From assembly GCF_018687715.1 (NCBI RefSeq), contig NC_056758.1:6017501-6081500 (forward strand): a DNA stretch of 64,000 nt, written 5' to 3'. The stretch's first letter is position 1, and each line of letters begins with the position of its first letter. Shown piece after piece: positions 31,835 to 43,081 of the stretch. The position numbers and the translations under genes are program-made. The notes under the pieces are model-generated. The model ran no database searches and was not told where the DNA came from. It was given only the letters and a program-made list of their open reading frames with translations. This DNA comes from Carya illinoinensis (Eukaryota > Streptophyta > Magnoliopsida > Fagales > Juglandaceae).

Positions 31835-32593
31835 ATTTTCTAAAAATTAGACCCTATAACCCAAATCCGATAATGATCACTTCAAACCCACATTCATTCT
31901 ATAACTTTATAAAAGACAATCATTTTCAAAAGTCCACATAATCGATACCTTTAAATCTCATAGAAAAAAAAAATCCACTTTTTAAATTCTCCAAATCTAC
32001 AACTTAGATTAAATCAAACTTGCATACAAGACCTGCAAAACCTGAAGCCTCAAATCTTGTTAGACCCCATTCCTTCAAGTTGACAACTCTAAACCTCTAA
32101 TCTAAATAAATCGCCTCTCAAATCTTGCAGATTCTAAAACCTCAAATATTATCAAAATATTCCTTAAAGTTTGCAAAATCCTCATATTGAATTAACTCAT
32201 GTATTAAGGTCAACAAATCTATAACTTTGGATTTCATATATCTCGTTTTAGAAATTCTGCAAAATTTAAAACCTTAAATATCCTGGGCGATTGGAGGCTA
32301 TTACCCCCCTCAATTTGTGACTTCAATTCCAACTTTGAGGAGATTGCCTAGACCACATCGTTTCACTTCTAACCTTGATATTTTAATCACAAGCCTAATT
32401 GTTACATGTTCTAGTCTTCTATACTAAACATTCATACATATCATACAGAAAATTCTAGCAAACCTCACTAAAACCCAAGTTTAACTACCCAATTTTCAAT
32501 CCTATCATAGTAAGATTAAAGCCTAGATTTCTAGAACTATACCTAAGTAACTTATGGATTTACTCGGAGTCATAAAAGCTCTGATAGCACCTA

Positions 32594-34508
32594 TGGTGCC
32601 CTCGACCTCCACGCATGATCTAGAAGAAGTCGCGATGCCGGGTGCTGGCCAATCGGGTCACACACCCTCAATGCATTGTGCAAGTGTGTGCATGCATGCA
32701 ATAAATGTGTACTGTTATAAAAGTAGTGGAATTTAAAAAAAAAAAAAAAAGCCCAAAGCTAAAGCACCAGAAAATTATATACAATCCCAACAAAGAAATC
32801 TTCTGTATAGTTAATATAGTCATCCGGCTAGATAAATAACAAAAAAGTCCAATCAAACTTCAAAGGAAAAAAATTCCCAAGTCGTCACTCCTTAGGTGAG
32901 GGTGGTCCTCCATAACCATATCCATCCTTTGCAACAAAGTCTAGGGTCCCATGGAATAGAACTGCAGGAGCAAATACCACAATAAGATTTTCCAATCTCG
33001 ACAAGTAAAATCATAGAATTGACATCCAAAAATACTAACACAGAAAAAACATACAAACACATAGCCAATGTGAGAAATGGATTTTACAAAAGTTCATCTT
33101 GTCATTACACAAAAATTACAGAGAAACCACCCATGCAAAATCACATTTCCATTTAGAAAGCATTCATTTTATCATGGTATGCACCATGATCTCCCTTATG
33201 GACCATCCGCACACTCTTTTGTCGCACCAAGGGTAACGATCATGTGTATGACTTTGTAACGAGTGATATCCAACTCCACACTTGGCGCATACGTAACCAA
33301 GCATCTTCTAACTCCTGCCAGTAGATGAGCCATGGAGTCATATCTAGAATGTTGTTGTCTTGGCCAAGCCTGCTTTCACCCAGCGATAGCCCAGGGAACG
33401 TCACTCAATTTTATACGCTCCCAAGTGACCAAAGGAGATCCATCAAGATAATGCCTCATCTCGGCTTGGGGTGGTGATTCACAGAAAGGCCATACAATCA
33501 TTTTAATTACGCATGTAATCCACATATCTTGGCTCCATTCGCCACACCACGAGTAATGATTGTGCATGTGACTTTGTAATGAGCAATACCTAGCACCTCT
33601 AGCCTTCGCCAATGGAGGGGTCACAGAGTCAGCACGAGAGTGTTACCGTCTTGTCAGAGTCCGTTGTCTCCGAAGGACAACCCAAAAGATGTCACTTAAT
33701 TTTACACGCTACCAAGTGACCAGAGAAGTTTCGTCGAGATAATATCCCTTCTTGGCTTGGGGTTGTGGTATGCACATACCCGCAAAATCCTATTTGCCTT
33801 TTTGACACCAAAAACATAGTTTTCTAGTTCATGACACTAGTACTAGCAAAGCACAATAATAATGACAAATAGAATAATAAATATGTAGTTATATAGTGGG
33901 CAGTTATTGATTAACATGGCATAATACAATACAACAAACAACACAAAAATTTCAAAATTTTCACATTTTTTAAAGAATCAGGTTTTCCACAACTACACGA
34001 GATTCCCAAAGCTCCACTTGGCCCTAGGTCGACAATCCACACCAACTACAGTCTGTTTTCTAACACTTCTTACGCCATCGACCACTTAACCATTCACATT
34101 CACACTGTAGCAAACACAATGCCAATATTTCCATCTTTACTATATAAAGGATTAGTTCAGAATTTTACTTACAGTGAGGAAAGGAAATCTCTAGATTATC
34201 AAGCATGTCGTCAAAGGGGTCTAGCGAGTGTATATACGTGTTACGTGGAGGAAAAACTGGGCAGATTAGTGGGGACCCACGGCTGGGGAAAAACTTAAGG
34301 GTGATCAGATTGATGAAAACGAGGGTGGAGAGAAGGACTCAAATGGCAAAGGGTGGTGGTGGGAGAAGCATGGTGAATAGTGGTTGATCTGGGCAAAACG
34401 TGAGAATCTAGGTTGGGAAAGTAGTGGCCGGTGGCAGTCCTGATGAAAACAGAGGGTGGATAAAGGGGAACCTGTAATGGTTGACAGTAGTTGGTAGTAG
34501 CATAACCC

Positions 34509-34559
<51 letters not shown>

Positions 34560-35395
34560 GAGAGAGAGAGAGAGGGTGGTCGAGCGACCTCTTGTGAGCT
34601 CTAAAAGGGTGGTCGAGCGACCTCTTGTGAGCTTCAAAAGGTGGTGGATCACAACGGTGTGCGGCGGAACCCTAGGCAAAAATCTCCTAAACCTCACGGG
34701 ATGAAAAACAGAGAGGGTGAATGAGAGATGATGAGATTGAGAGTAAGTGGAGGGCTCCGTGGTGGGTTTTCGAAGGGTGGAAGTTAGCTTAGCTCAACGG
34801 CGACGTGACTTTTGGATAGTGAGATTTGGATGGCAGGTCTTGGTGGTTTGATGTGAGTAAAGCTAGAGAGGCTTTATGCGTTGTCATGAGCGGTAATGAT
34901 CACATGGTTGAAAGAAGCCATGCGCTGCATGTGGTTAATTCAGCTTCGATGGGGGGTAGCGAATGGTGGTCAAACGGTGGCAAGGGATGCACAAACAACA
35001 CTGACACATGGAGCTTAGGTGGTAGCGATGGGGAGAGGTGTTGCTAGCCACTGGTGGTGAAAAGCTATTGTTAGACGGAGGGGAAAAAATAAACAAAGAG
35101 AGGGAGGGAGAGCCTTGTGTGGCAGTGGGGGAATAGAAGAAGAAACTTTAGGGTCTCCCTCCCTTGGCCAAAATGACATAGCATAGAGGGAGGGGTTGGA
35201 CCCTTGTTTTTAGCTTATGGGTTCACTTACATGGGTTGGGCCCTAAATTTGAATACTCTCACACTGAAAATGAAACCCACTTAAACAACATATAGGACTT
35301 AACTTCACCAAAGAAAACACACACGCACAGAGAGTAAAAGAAAGAAAAACCCACTTTGAAAACAGTCTTGGGCTTAACACGGCCTAGGCTTCACA
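32594..35395 (-). repeat. 5' LTR of the LARD-like element (2.8 kb)
   Basis: On the plus strand it runs from TGGTGCCCTCG to GGCTTCACA. Within it a module of about 300 bp occurs twice in tandem (33174-33480 and 33510-33775). Each copy has GGTAACGAT-like, CAAGTGACCA and CTCATCTCGGCTTGGGG landmarks that are also found in the solo LTRs. It also has a GA run (34514-34573) and a tandem duplication of about 34 bp (GTGGTCGAGCGACCTCTTGT) at 34574-34641. Confidence 0.62.
34514..34573. repeat. GA microsatellite (interrupted)
   Basis: A (GA)n run of about 60 bp with a GGG interruption, in the 5' LTR. Confidence 0.95.
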
Positions 35396-37440
35396 ACTAT
35401 TATCAAAATAAAACCATAATCAAAATCAGAATCAGAAATAGAATGTCATGCCAAAGGTTTCTCAGATGCCATATCATATCAAAACAGAGTACTAAACAAA
35501 TTCATATGATTTTCGGATAATCAAAACCGATTCAGAGCATCTTTATACAGTATATACAAAAATTTTAAATTTCATATTCGCTCTTTTACACAGTTCATAA
35601 ATAACATGTCAAAATATTGCTCATGTCTATACCAGTAATATATATAAAAAAAAAAAATAATCTCTTTTATACAGATTTCATGAGTATTGCAAAACACATA
35701 ACTAAATTTGTTTTCACATTTCCTTTCAAAATATAACATGCATTTTTTATAAATAAACCTCAATTCATTTTCTTTCTATGCAAATCTAACGTGGGAATCC
35801 CGCTTACTTAAACTTCTTAACTTCTCTGAATTTTCTCACAACAGTGCCAAGGGAATATGAATTGTCACCTACAGAAAAGTCATGTAACTTGAGTAAATTT
35901 CTAATTGAAGATGTACTTTGTGATTGCACCTAAATTACTTAAATAACTTATTTTAATTCGTCAAAACCTAAAATTCTCCTAAACTTAAAATACCATCACT
36001 TCACAAATTCATCGATATCTACTTAATTTCTCTGACTAAGACATTAAACTCTAAATTATTTATTATTGAAATCAAACTATAAAAATTTAAAACTAGATAA
36101 TATAATTATATCAAAATCTATTAAAGTAAACAACAAAATTTCATTTAATAAAAATAGACTAGAACATATTTGAAGCGTTCAAAATAAAATTACACAATTA
36201 CCATTTACTTCTGAAATTAAATTGTAAAAATTTATACTTAATAACATAATTTAAATCCTTTAAACATTTTCTGTGAAAAAAAATTAAAATTAAAATTTCT
36301 AGACTATTATGAATTAAAATTGAGCCCACTTAAAAATGTTAAGCCCAATCTACTTAAGTATTATAACAGTGTAGCTAAAATATTACTAGGGCCGAAATAA
36401 TTTGGGACCCAAAGTCCAATAACACACCAGCTGAACTTAGAAATATCCATCCGTGCGAGATCAAAACTAGCCCACTAGAGAAAATAAGCTCAACTTGCTT
36501 ACACCCTTACACCGAGACATTAAAGAAAACAAAACAATGTGTGTTATGTTATAGTAAACGAGAGGTAGAGAGAGAGAGAATGAGGGCCATACGAATAGGG
36601 AGCAATCGAGAGGGGTGGAGATGCCATGTGATGGTGGCTCACAATGACACGAGGTTGGGAATGGTGGTTCGGGGTGGTGCAAGGAAGTGATGCACGGTTA
36701 GGCTTCTTCCAATGAAGGTAGTGTTGCAGCTTTGAGTTGGTTACTTGCAGTGGTTGGTGCAAGTCCGTGGGATAGTGTCTCATGGCTGGGCCCACGATGA
36801 ACGGGCGACAAGTGGGTGGGAGCTTGCGGAGGAGTCACTTAACGGAAGAGCTGCTCCTTTTTCTTTTTGTATGAAAATAGAGCTTGCCGTGTGGGTTAAA
36901 AGCGTGGAGGAAGACTGGGCTACAGTGGTGCATTGGTGGCTCACAGTGCCTGCGGGTAGGAGAAAGGAAGTGATGATGGTGACCTTGTCGTGACTAAGTG
37001 TGGGCATTGGTGGTGCAGGTTGGCTGTTGGCATTGGTCCGCACGGCTTGTAACGGCTTCAACAACAACCGCTTGACATTGCGGTTTCGTTGTTTTTTGCT
37101 TTTTTTTTTTTTTTTTTGGGGGGGGGGGGGTGGTGCGCGCGCGAAGCAGTGATGCTCTGGTGTAGGCAACGATACGGGACATGACAAGGGGCTGTGGGCT
37201 ATCGGGAGCTGGTTCATGTGGTTGGCTTACGGTTTCTACAAGTGGTGGTGGTGGTTCTTGGTGGTGGAGGGTGGTTCACGATTGGGCAGTTACGTTACGG
37301 ATTTTTGTGGAGGAAGAGGCTCACGCTGATGCACAATGGAGCTAAGGTAGTCGGAAGGAAATAAAAAAAGAAAAAAAAAAGAAAAAAAAAAAGAAAAGAA
37401 AAGAAAAGAAAGAAAGAAACTACTCTGAAGTGCGGTATTT
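35396..37440 (-). repeat. LTR-like repeat, family 2, truncated
   Basis: The stretch 35400-36050 aligns by eye with 57480-58100. Shared blocks include ATATCAAAACAGAGT, TCATGTCTATACCAGT, TTTTCTCACAACAGTG and AAGTCATGTA, followed by a G-rich (plus strand) half. It begins abruptly at the end of the neighbouring 5' LTR, so about 550 bp of its distal part are missing. No coding is seen. A T18/G13 double homopolymer lies at 37100-37130 and A-rich simple repeats at 37360-37420. Confidence 0.5.
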
Positions 37441-38498
37441 ATCTATATATCTTTATATATATAAAGAGCTTGTCAAACGGAAATTCTTGTTTTAACAAAG
37501 TTACAGTAATTTTAATTGTTTTTTATTAACTTTAAATTAAATCCGTCTAGGCTATCAAACATCACTTGTCTTATTGATTGCTGTAAAAGAATATTTATGA
37601 AAAAGGAAAATAATGCTACCTGCACCAAGTGCCTCTTTGTATTCATCGCTTTCTCTTCATCTTCCACATTAGAGCTCCTCGATGTGCCTTGTCAATAGCT
37701 TATGGCAACCCGCAAAATCTCTCTCGGAGTGTTCAAATCCCTCCTTTAGCGTCGTTCCAAAGCCCTCTCGCACCTCCATTCCTCCGTTACCACTGGTAAC
37801 ATAACACCCATCTTACACTTTCTGAAAGATTGCTTCTAAAAGGTTAAATCAGTGTTTTCGATTTTTTAGATTTTTGTGGTTTCGATTTTTTTTTTTTTCC
37901 AGATGTTGTTGCCTATATATTTGTTGCCTTTTGATCTGAAACGAAAAATCAACAAGAAATTCAAAATGAAGCTCATGGCGTGGGCTAAAAACAGGGCACG
38001 TTGAAGTAAAAAACAAAGCATGAAGAAAATAGGGAAAGAAATGGAGGTGGTAAGCAGGGAACTCATGGCCAGAGCCGAATGAAAATGGAGGAGGAGCTTT
38101 AGACAGACCTGCAACAATGGAGAAAAATAGAGTGAAAATACAAAGAAAAAAAAGAGGAAAAATAATAAAACAAAGAAAGGAGGAGAAGCACGATCAACAA
38201 CCGATGAAGAGAAGAAGGAAGAAAATACCATGAGAAAAGGAGAAGAAATAAAAACTAAAACCGAAAGTGCACAGATTTGGGAAGTAATAGCGCATGAAAA
38301 TGGAGCTAAAAACTGAGCATGGAAATGGCTAGAGGATGGACATGTAGTGAAGAGAAAAAAATGGAAATGGAAAGAGAAAGAAGAAGCAATAGCAAACTGA
38401 TCGGTGGCCTTTTTTCCCAAAGCAAAAGCCCTACAAATCTCCCTCTGACTCGAGAGCTCGAAGGAGAGAGAGAATGACAAAGGCTGAGAAGGTACGTC
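37441..38498. other. Spacer upstream of the LUC7-like exon
   Basis: No gene recognised. 37866-38480 is purine-rich on the plus strand, which produces a 204-codon minus-strand frame of low complexity (Phe/Ser/Leu-rich); I consider it compositional. Confidence 0.45.
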
Positions 38499-38645
38499 AT
38501 GGATGCAATAAGGAAGCAGCTAGACGTGTTGATGGGGGTGAACTGGAACAGCGACATTCAGGAGGTTTACCGCAAGTACTACGATCGCGACGTGTGCCGC
38601 CTTTACCTTGTTGGCCTTTGCCCTCACGAGCTCTTCCAGTTGACG
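38499..38645 (+). pseudogene. First exon of a LUC7-like U1 snRNP protein gene, orphan
   Basis: The frame starts MDAIRKQLDVLMG and includes KYYDRDVCRLYL and GLCPHELFQLT, the N terminus of LUC7-like proteins, which sit in the U1 snRNP and help choose 5' splice sites. It contains the start of the first CCCH-type zinc finger (Cys-x7-Cys-Pro-His). The exon is 49 codons and ends at a GT donor (38646), as in the plant family. The next expected exon, beginning KMDMGPCPKVH, is not found before the receptor kinase at 45386. Substitutions at normally constant positions (for example VNWNSDIQEVY) also suggest a decaying partial copy. A very long intron with the rest elsewhere is the alternative but is unlikely. 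Confidence 0.7.
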
Positions 38646-41600
38646 GTAATATTTAATATATTTTATCTTTATTTTTTTTATCTTCCAAATGTATTTTAAT
38701 TTGTTCCCTGAATTAAGGAAGCCCTAATCCTTTTTAAATCCTTAAGGCTTAATTTAATTGTTGCAACTGTAGAAATGTTTTTTTTTTTAATGTTTTGCCG
38801 AGAAATCTGAGTAGTGGAGGACAAACTTTTATTTTTTAGTCTACATCTATATTATGGTATTTTTAAAATTTATTTGACTTGATTGGTTCCTAAGAATGTT
38901 TGGGAACAAGACGATTTGGATGGCAAGAATCCTTGATGAAGTAGAAGAAAAAGTATGGTTCTTATACTGAAATTCTCTATTCAATGGGAATTGTTAAGTG
39001 ATGAAACGAATGATTGACGGATAGAATATGCAAGTTTATATTAGTGTAAATTTGTTTGTTTAATCCCTTTGAATTTATAATATTTTCAAAGTATTTGAGC
39101 TTAAGGCAATTGTTGTGGTTGCAAGGACTACTTGGTTTTGTATGGGGATGGTTTGGCCCTTTTGGTTCCCTCGTAAAGTTGAGACCTTTTTTTTTTATTT
39201 TTTATTGTATTTTAATTTTTTATTTGGTTAAGGCGAGGTATTTTTGGAATTGATGAAGAGAGTTCTGATATGTTTCCCTTAGGTTATCATCTTAAGATAA
39301 TTTTTGTAGATGGAAGAAGTATATGGTTTTAGTAAATTCGTGGAAAGCAGTAGATAGTTGCTTTTTGGAGTTTGATTGGCCTCATTGGATACTGCAAAGA
39401 TTTGGGAAAAAGACTGAGAATTTGTTTAAAAGTAAGTGAAAATAAAATAGAATTGGAGTGTTTATGCTTTTCCTTGTTTTGGCCTCTATGTTCGAGGCAA
39501 CAAAGAAGTAACACATGGAAAGCATGAGTTTTATCATAGTTGGCAAAGGAACCGAAGTCTATAGGGTTTGTGGGAGGGCACATGCACAATGTTATATGAA
39601 AGAAGCCACATGCAAAAGATAGTCATGAGTAGTGAGATTTAGAAATTTCAACTTGTCTGAATTGGCAACAGTATTAGAGGCTTTGGCTCATTTTTTCAAT
39701 GAATTATACAAAAGATGTGTCTGACTTGACACTAAGCTGTATAATACCTATTGCTGGGCTTGTTGAATGAGATTGGCATGAAGGCATAATTCTTATATAG
39801 GTCTTAAAGGAACACCTTCTACCCCAATCTGAAATGGTTTTCAAAATTGGTGCCACTTGGATGCATATCGCACTTCACCTTTCTTGTTCTCTCTTTGGTA
39901 TTTTTGGTGGGCAAGAAGATCTGTATGTGTTGTCAGACTGGTTGGTAGTATTTTCTCATAGAAATTGCTAGTTTGCTTTTGGAACAGGTAGCTTTGGTCC
40001 TTTCTATTGTATGTGAAGGAAATTAAGCCTGTAGTGCTTTCTATTTTTCTCTCTCATGGAAAATACAGTACAATTTGTTGTAGGAATTTTTATTTCTTAT
40101 GAGGTTTGCATCTATACAGCGATTCTAATTTTTATGTATTAGTAATATTTGTTTTAGTTTTAATTATTTACATGGATGATTGTCTTGAGTGTTTGTAATG
40201 TCTAGCAATTAGGAATTCCTACACCTCTGTTGATGCTATGATATACATGCTTTGCTTCTAGTTGCAATATGCTTTCTTTGGTTTTGATTCCAAGTAATTG
40301 TTAAGGTCTAAGTTAGAAAGAGTTGTCCTCTTTCAACATGTTTCTTTTTGTATATTATATTAATGAGAAAAATTCCTTTCACCATGCATTGAGCTGAGAA
40401 AAATTCATCTTCCAATGTTTTCATAGTATTTATTTATTTTAAAAGAAGGATATCAAAGTACTAAGCAACATTTAGGATATAAATCCTGCTTGCAAACAGA
40501 AGGTTGTTGATATGTTTTAGTGCTTCAGTGGTTACTACTTTTGACTGTGAAACATTGTTGGGCAAACGTGCCTTGCACGTTACTCCACTTTTTCCCAAAT
40601 ATATTCTCGAATGAACAACACTTTCACACAATCAAATATGTCTCAAGAAGTGAAAATTTTTCAACCAGCATCTCCAAATGTTTATGATTTTGGAATACTG
40701 GTTTCATTTAGTAAGAGAAATGGTCATAGGTAAACACTTGTAGGAAATCTGTTTTCATAGATGATTGATTTGATACATTATTTTGTTTAATAACCATGTT
40801 GTGATTATGGTCCATAGAAACTTTCTATTTTTCCATATAGAAGAGGTCACTTGTATACCAATTTTTAATTTGAGAAATATCATTTGTAGGGAGAACATCA
40901 TTTCCACAATTATATCCTATGGTCCAAGTATAAAAAACGGTTTCCTACTAAACAATCACTTGGAAATAGCAGTGTTTCCAGAAGAGCAAAAGCATCTGGT
41001 GAAATAGCTTTTGAGTTCCAAGAAAGTGATGGAGAATCCATAATTTTCCATTAATTTCTTACTCACACTTGCAATAAGCATGAAACTGGTCTGAAGTCCC
41101 ACACCACCAATATAGTTTTCCATGCAAGATGGCTACATGAACCTAATTTGTTATGTGTTCCACAATTTCACATTTTTTTATTTTTTTATCTTGATAAAAT
41201 ATAATAGTACTTTGAATCAAGCAGAGTAGCATCGCTCTTAATAAATAAGCTTGCAGGAAACTAAAGAATAATAAGAATATAAAAAATAACTTTTTTAAAT
41301 AACTAACTTAATGGGGATTGGGAAAGTACCTTAGTTCCAAACACCCAAATCTCAAATTACCACTAAAACACTAATATCCTCACTTTCTATGCAAATACTA
41401 ATTTTGCAAAGTGAAAATTTTCTTTTTTTCAAGTATGTGTGTGCACACAGTGAAGAAACAACCACATTTTGCATATCATAATTTCTGCAAAAGCAATCAG
41501 ACCCAAGCAGCTGAAAGCATCAATAAGCACCACTTGCTTCCAGTATTTTCAGCTTGAAAAGAAAATGCTAGCAAAATATAAATTACAAATAGCCAAATGC

Positions 41601-42885
41601 ATGTGACAATCATCACATGAGACTTGCTCCAACTAGGCTGGCAAAATATATATACTAGGTCAAATGCATGTTGCTTTGACCTAGTATATATCTATATATG
41701 TACACACTATTGAAACCCTAATGAAAGAAAAGGTAGAAATCAATGTGCATGGAGTTATGCATAGGTCTAAAGTAGCCCTCTTGGGCTTAGTTCGTGGGCT
41801 TTCCTTTTGGGTCTATTTTAACTGATTAAAAAATCTCCTTAGATTTTTTATAGTAATTTTTTTTAACAGGCCAAGTTCTCGATAATTTTCTTTTCAATAA
41901 TTTTTTTTAACAGGCGAAGTTCTCGATAATTTTTTTTAACAAACCAAGTTTTAGAATAATATCTTGGGCCACCACTAATTAAAAAGGGCACACTTGATTT
42001 ATAAATCATTAGATGGACTTATCATCAATATTGTTCGAGAAACCTAATTTAGGCCCAATATAAAAATCCATATTCCACCAATAGAAACTTTTGAACTTGA
42101 AGCCTATTCAAAATCTTTCTATAAATCTCAAGTGGACCACCTATACATATATAAATAAAAAATTATAGAACTCGTGCTTGGTTTGGGCTTGGTGTTAGGT
42201 CTAGGTCTTACACATTAGCTATGCAACCCCAATTTCATTGCCTACAAACCAAGTTGTATCGATAAAACTAGATGCATAATGGTGACGTTCTTTATATCGT
42301 GGAGGGAGAGTTCAATTACATGACCCGTGGTGGAGTTGCATGAGACTCGCTACTAATCACAACAGTCACTACTCATCTAATATACATCCTTAATCTGAAA
42401 GGCAAAATGGTGGTCAATGTCATAATCGGATTTTAGAAATGCCTTTAATAGTTGCTTAACTGGAGGGGGCTAAAGTAGTGGGGAAAAAATCGTTGTGCAT
42501 GATCTTTATCTATATATAAACGTTGTTGGAAACCCTAATTGAAAAATAAAAAAAGGAGAAATCAACGTGCATGGAATTATGCACAGGTTTAAGACAGTGC
42601 TTTTAGGCTTAGCTCATGGGCTTTGGTTTGGGTCCATTTCAAAATATCTAGGCCTATGTCTTGGGTAGTGTATGAACTTAACAAATTGGTTGGGCTGGTT
42701 TAAGCGGTCTAAATAATCACTTCGGCTTGTCCATATTTTCATGGATCAAGTATTTAATTAATTCATATGGGCATTATCCAAAATCCAAAATAAGTCCAAT
42801 TCGTTTGGTAAGTATTTTTGGGCCTTAGAATAATAGTTGAGCCTATCACCAATTAAATAGGGCCCATTTGATCCATAAATATTAA
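38646..42885. other. Non-coding stretch after the LUC7-like exon
   Basis: The first 2 kb is T-rich on the plus strand and looks like intron DNA, possibly the copied LUC7 first intron. No further exon is recognised. 41850-41955 has a degenerate tandem repeat around AACAGGCCAAGTTCTCGATAA. A segment at about 41700-41815 recurs, diverged, at about 42500-42655 (shared TGCATGGA(G/A)TTATGCA and GGCTTAG(T/C)TC(G/A)TGGGCTTT). Confidence 0.45.
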
Positions 42886-43081
42886 GGCCTCGGTTTGGTT
42901 ACAAAAATGAAATGAGATAAGATAAAATAAAAATTAAAAGTTAAATAAAATAATATTAAAATATAATTTTTTTAAAGATTTAAAAGAGTTGAATTGTTTA
43001 TATTATTTTGTCTAGGAATTTGAAAAAATTATAATAATTATATGAGATGAGATGATTTAATTTGTGTAATCAAATAATGCC
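42886..43081. mobile_element. Harbinger (Tourist)-type MITE, TSD TAA
   Basis: A 196-bp AT-rich element. The termini GGCCTCGGTTTGGTTACA and, inverted, GGCATTATTTGATTACA are imperfect inverted repeats. The flanking trinucleotide TAA is duplicated (42883-42885 and 43082-43084), which is diagnostic for PIF/Harbinger. Internal blocks ATGAGATAAGATAAAATAAA and TTATATGAGATGAGATGAT match a very common AT-rich plant MITE. Confidence 0.78.

Larger units (their letters stand above)
29489..32593 (-). other. Interior of the LARD-like element, no coding seen
   Basis: About 3.1 kb of AT-rich sequence between the two LTRs. No retroelement domain could be read on either strand. It includes a poly(C) tract (29495-29514), a MITE-like segment (about 30735-30915), a 34-bp tandem duplication (31768-31834) and the primer-binding site (about 32577-32592). 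The C-rich leader-like stretches and short ORFs show no conserved motif. Confidence 0.5.
27841..35395 (-). mobile_element. Paired-LTR retroelement with non-coding interior (LARD-like)
   Basis: Two similar LTRs in the same (minus) orientation flank a 3.1-kb interior. On the minus strand the order is 5' LTR (35395 to 32594), a primer-binding site resembling initiator Met-tRNA complement (TGCTATCAGAGC near 32577-32589), the interior, the gypsy-style end motif TTTTGAGGACAAAATTGATTTT followed by a G-run purine tract (29515-29490), then a 3' LTR (29488 downward) whose distal part is truncated. GAGGACAAAATT before a G-tract is the usual end of plant Ty3/gypsy pol. I find no gag or pol motifs in the interior, so it fits a large retrotransposon derivative. 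Confidence 0.6.

Noticed and set aside
32554..32736. Short plus-strand ORF at the LTR/primer-site junction
   Set aside because: Spans the primer-binding site and LTR end; coding is implausible.
37866..38480. 204-codon minus-strand ORF rich in Phe, Ser and Leu
   Set aside because: Low-complexity translation of a purine-rich strand; no motif, no splice or promoter logic.
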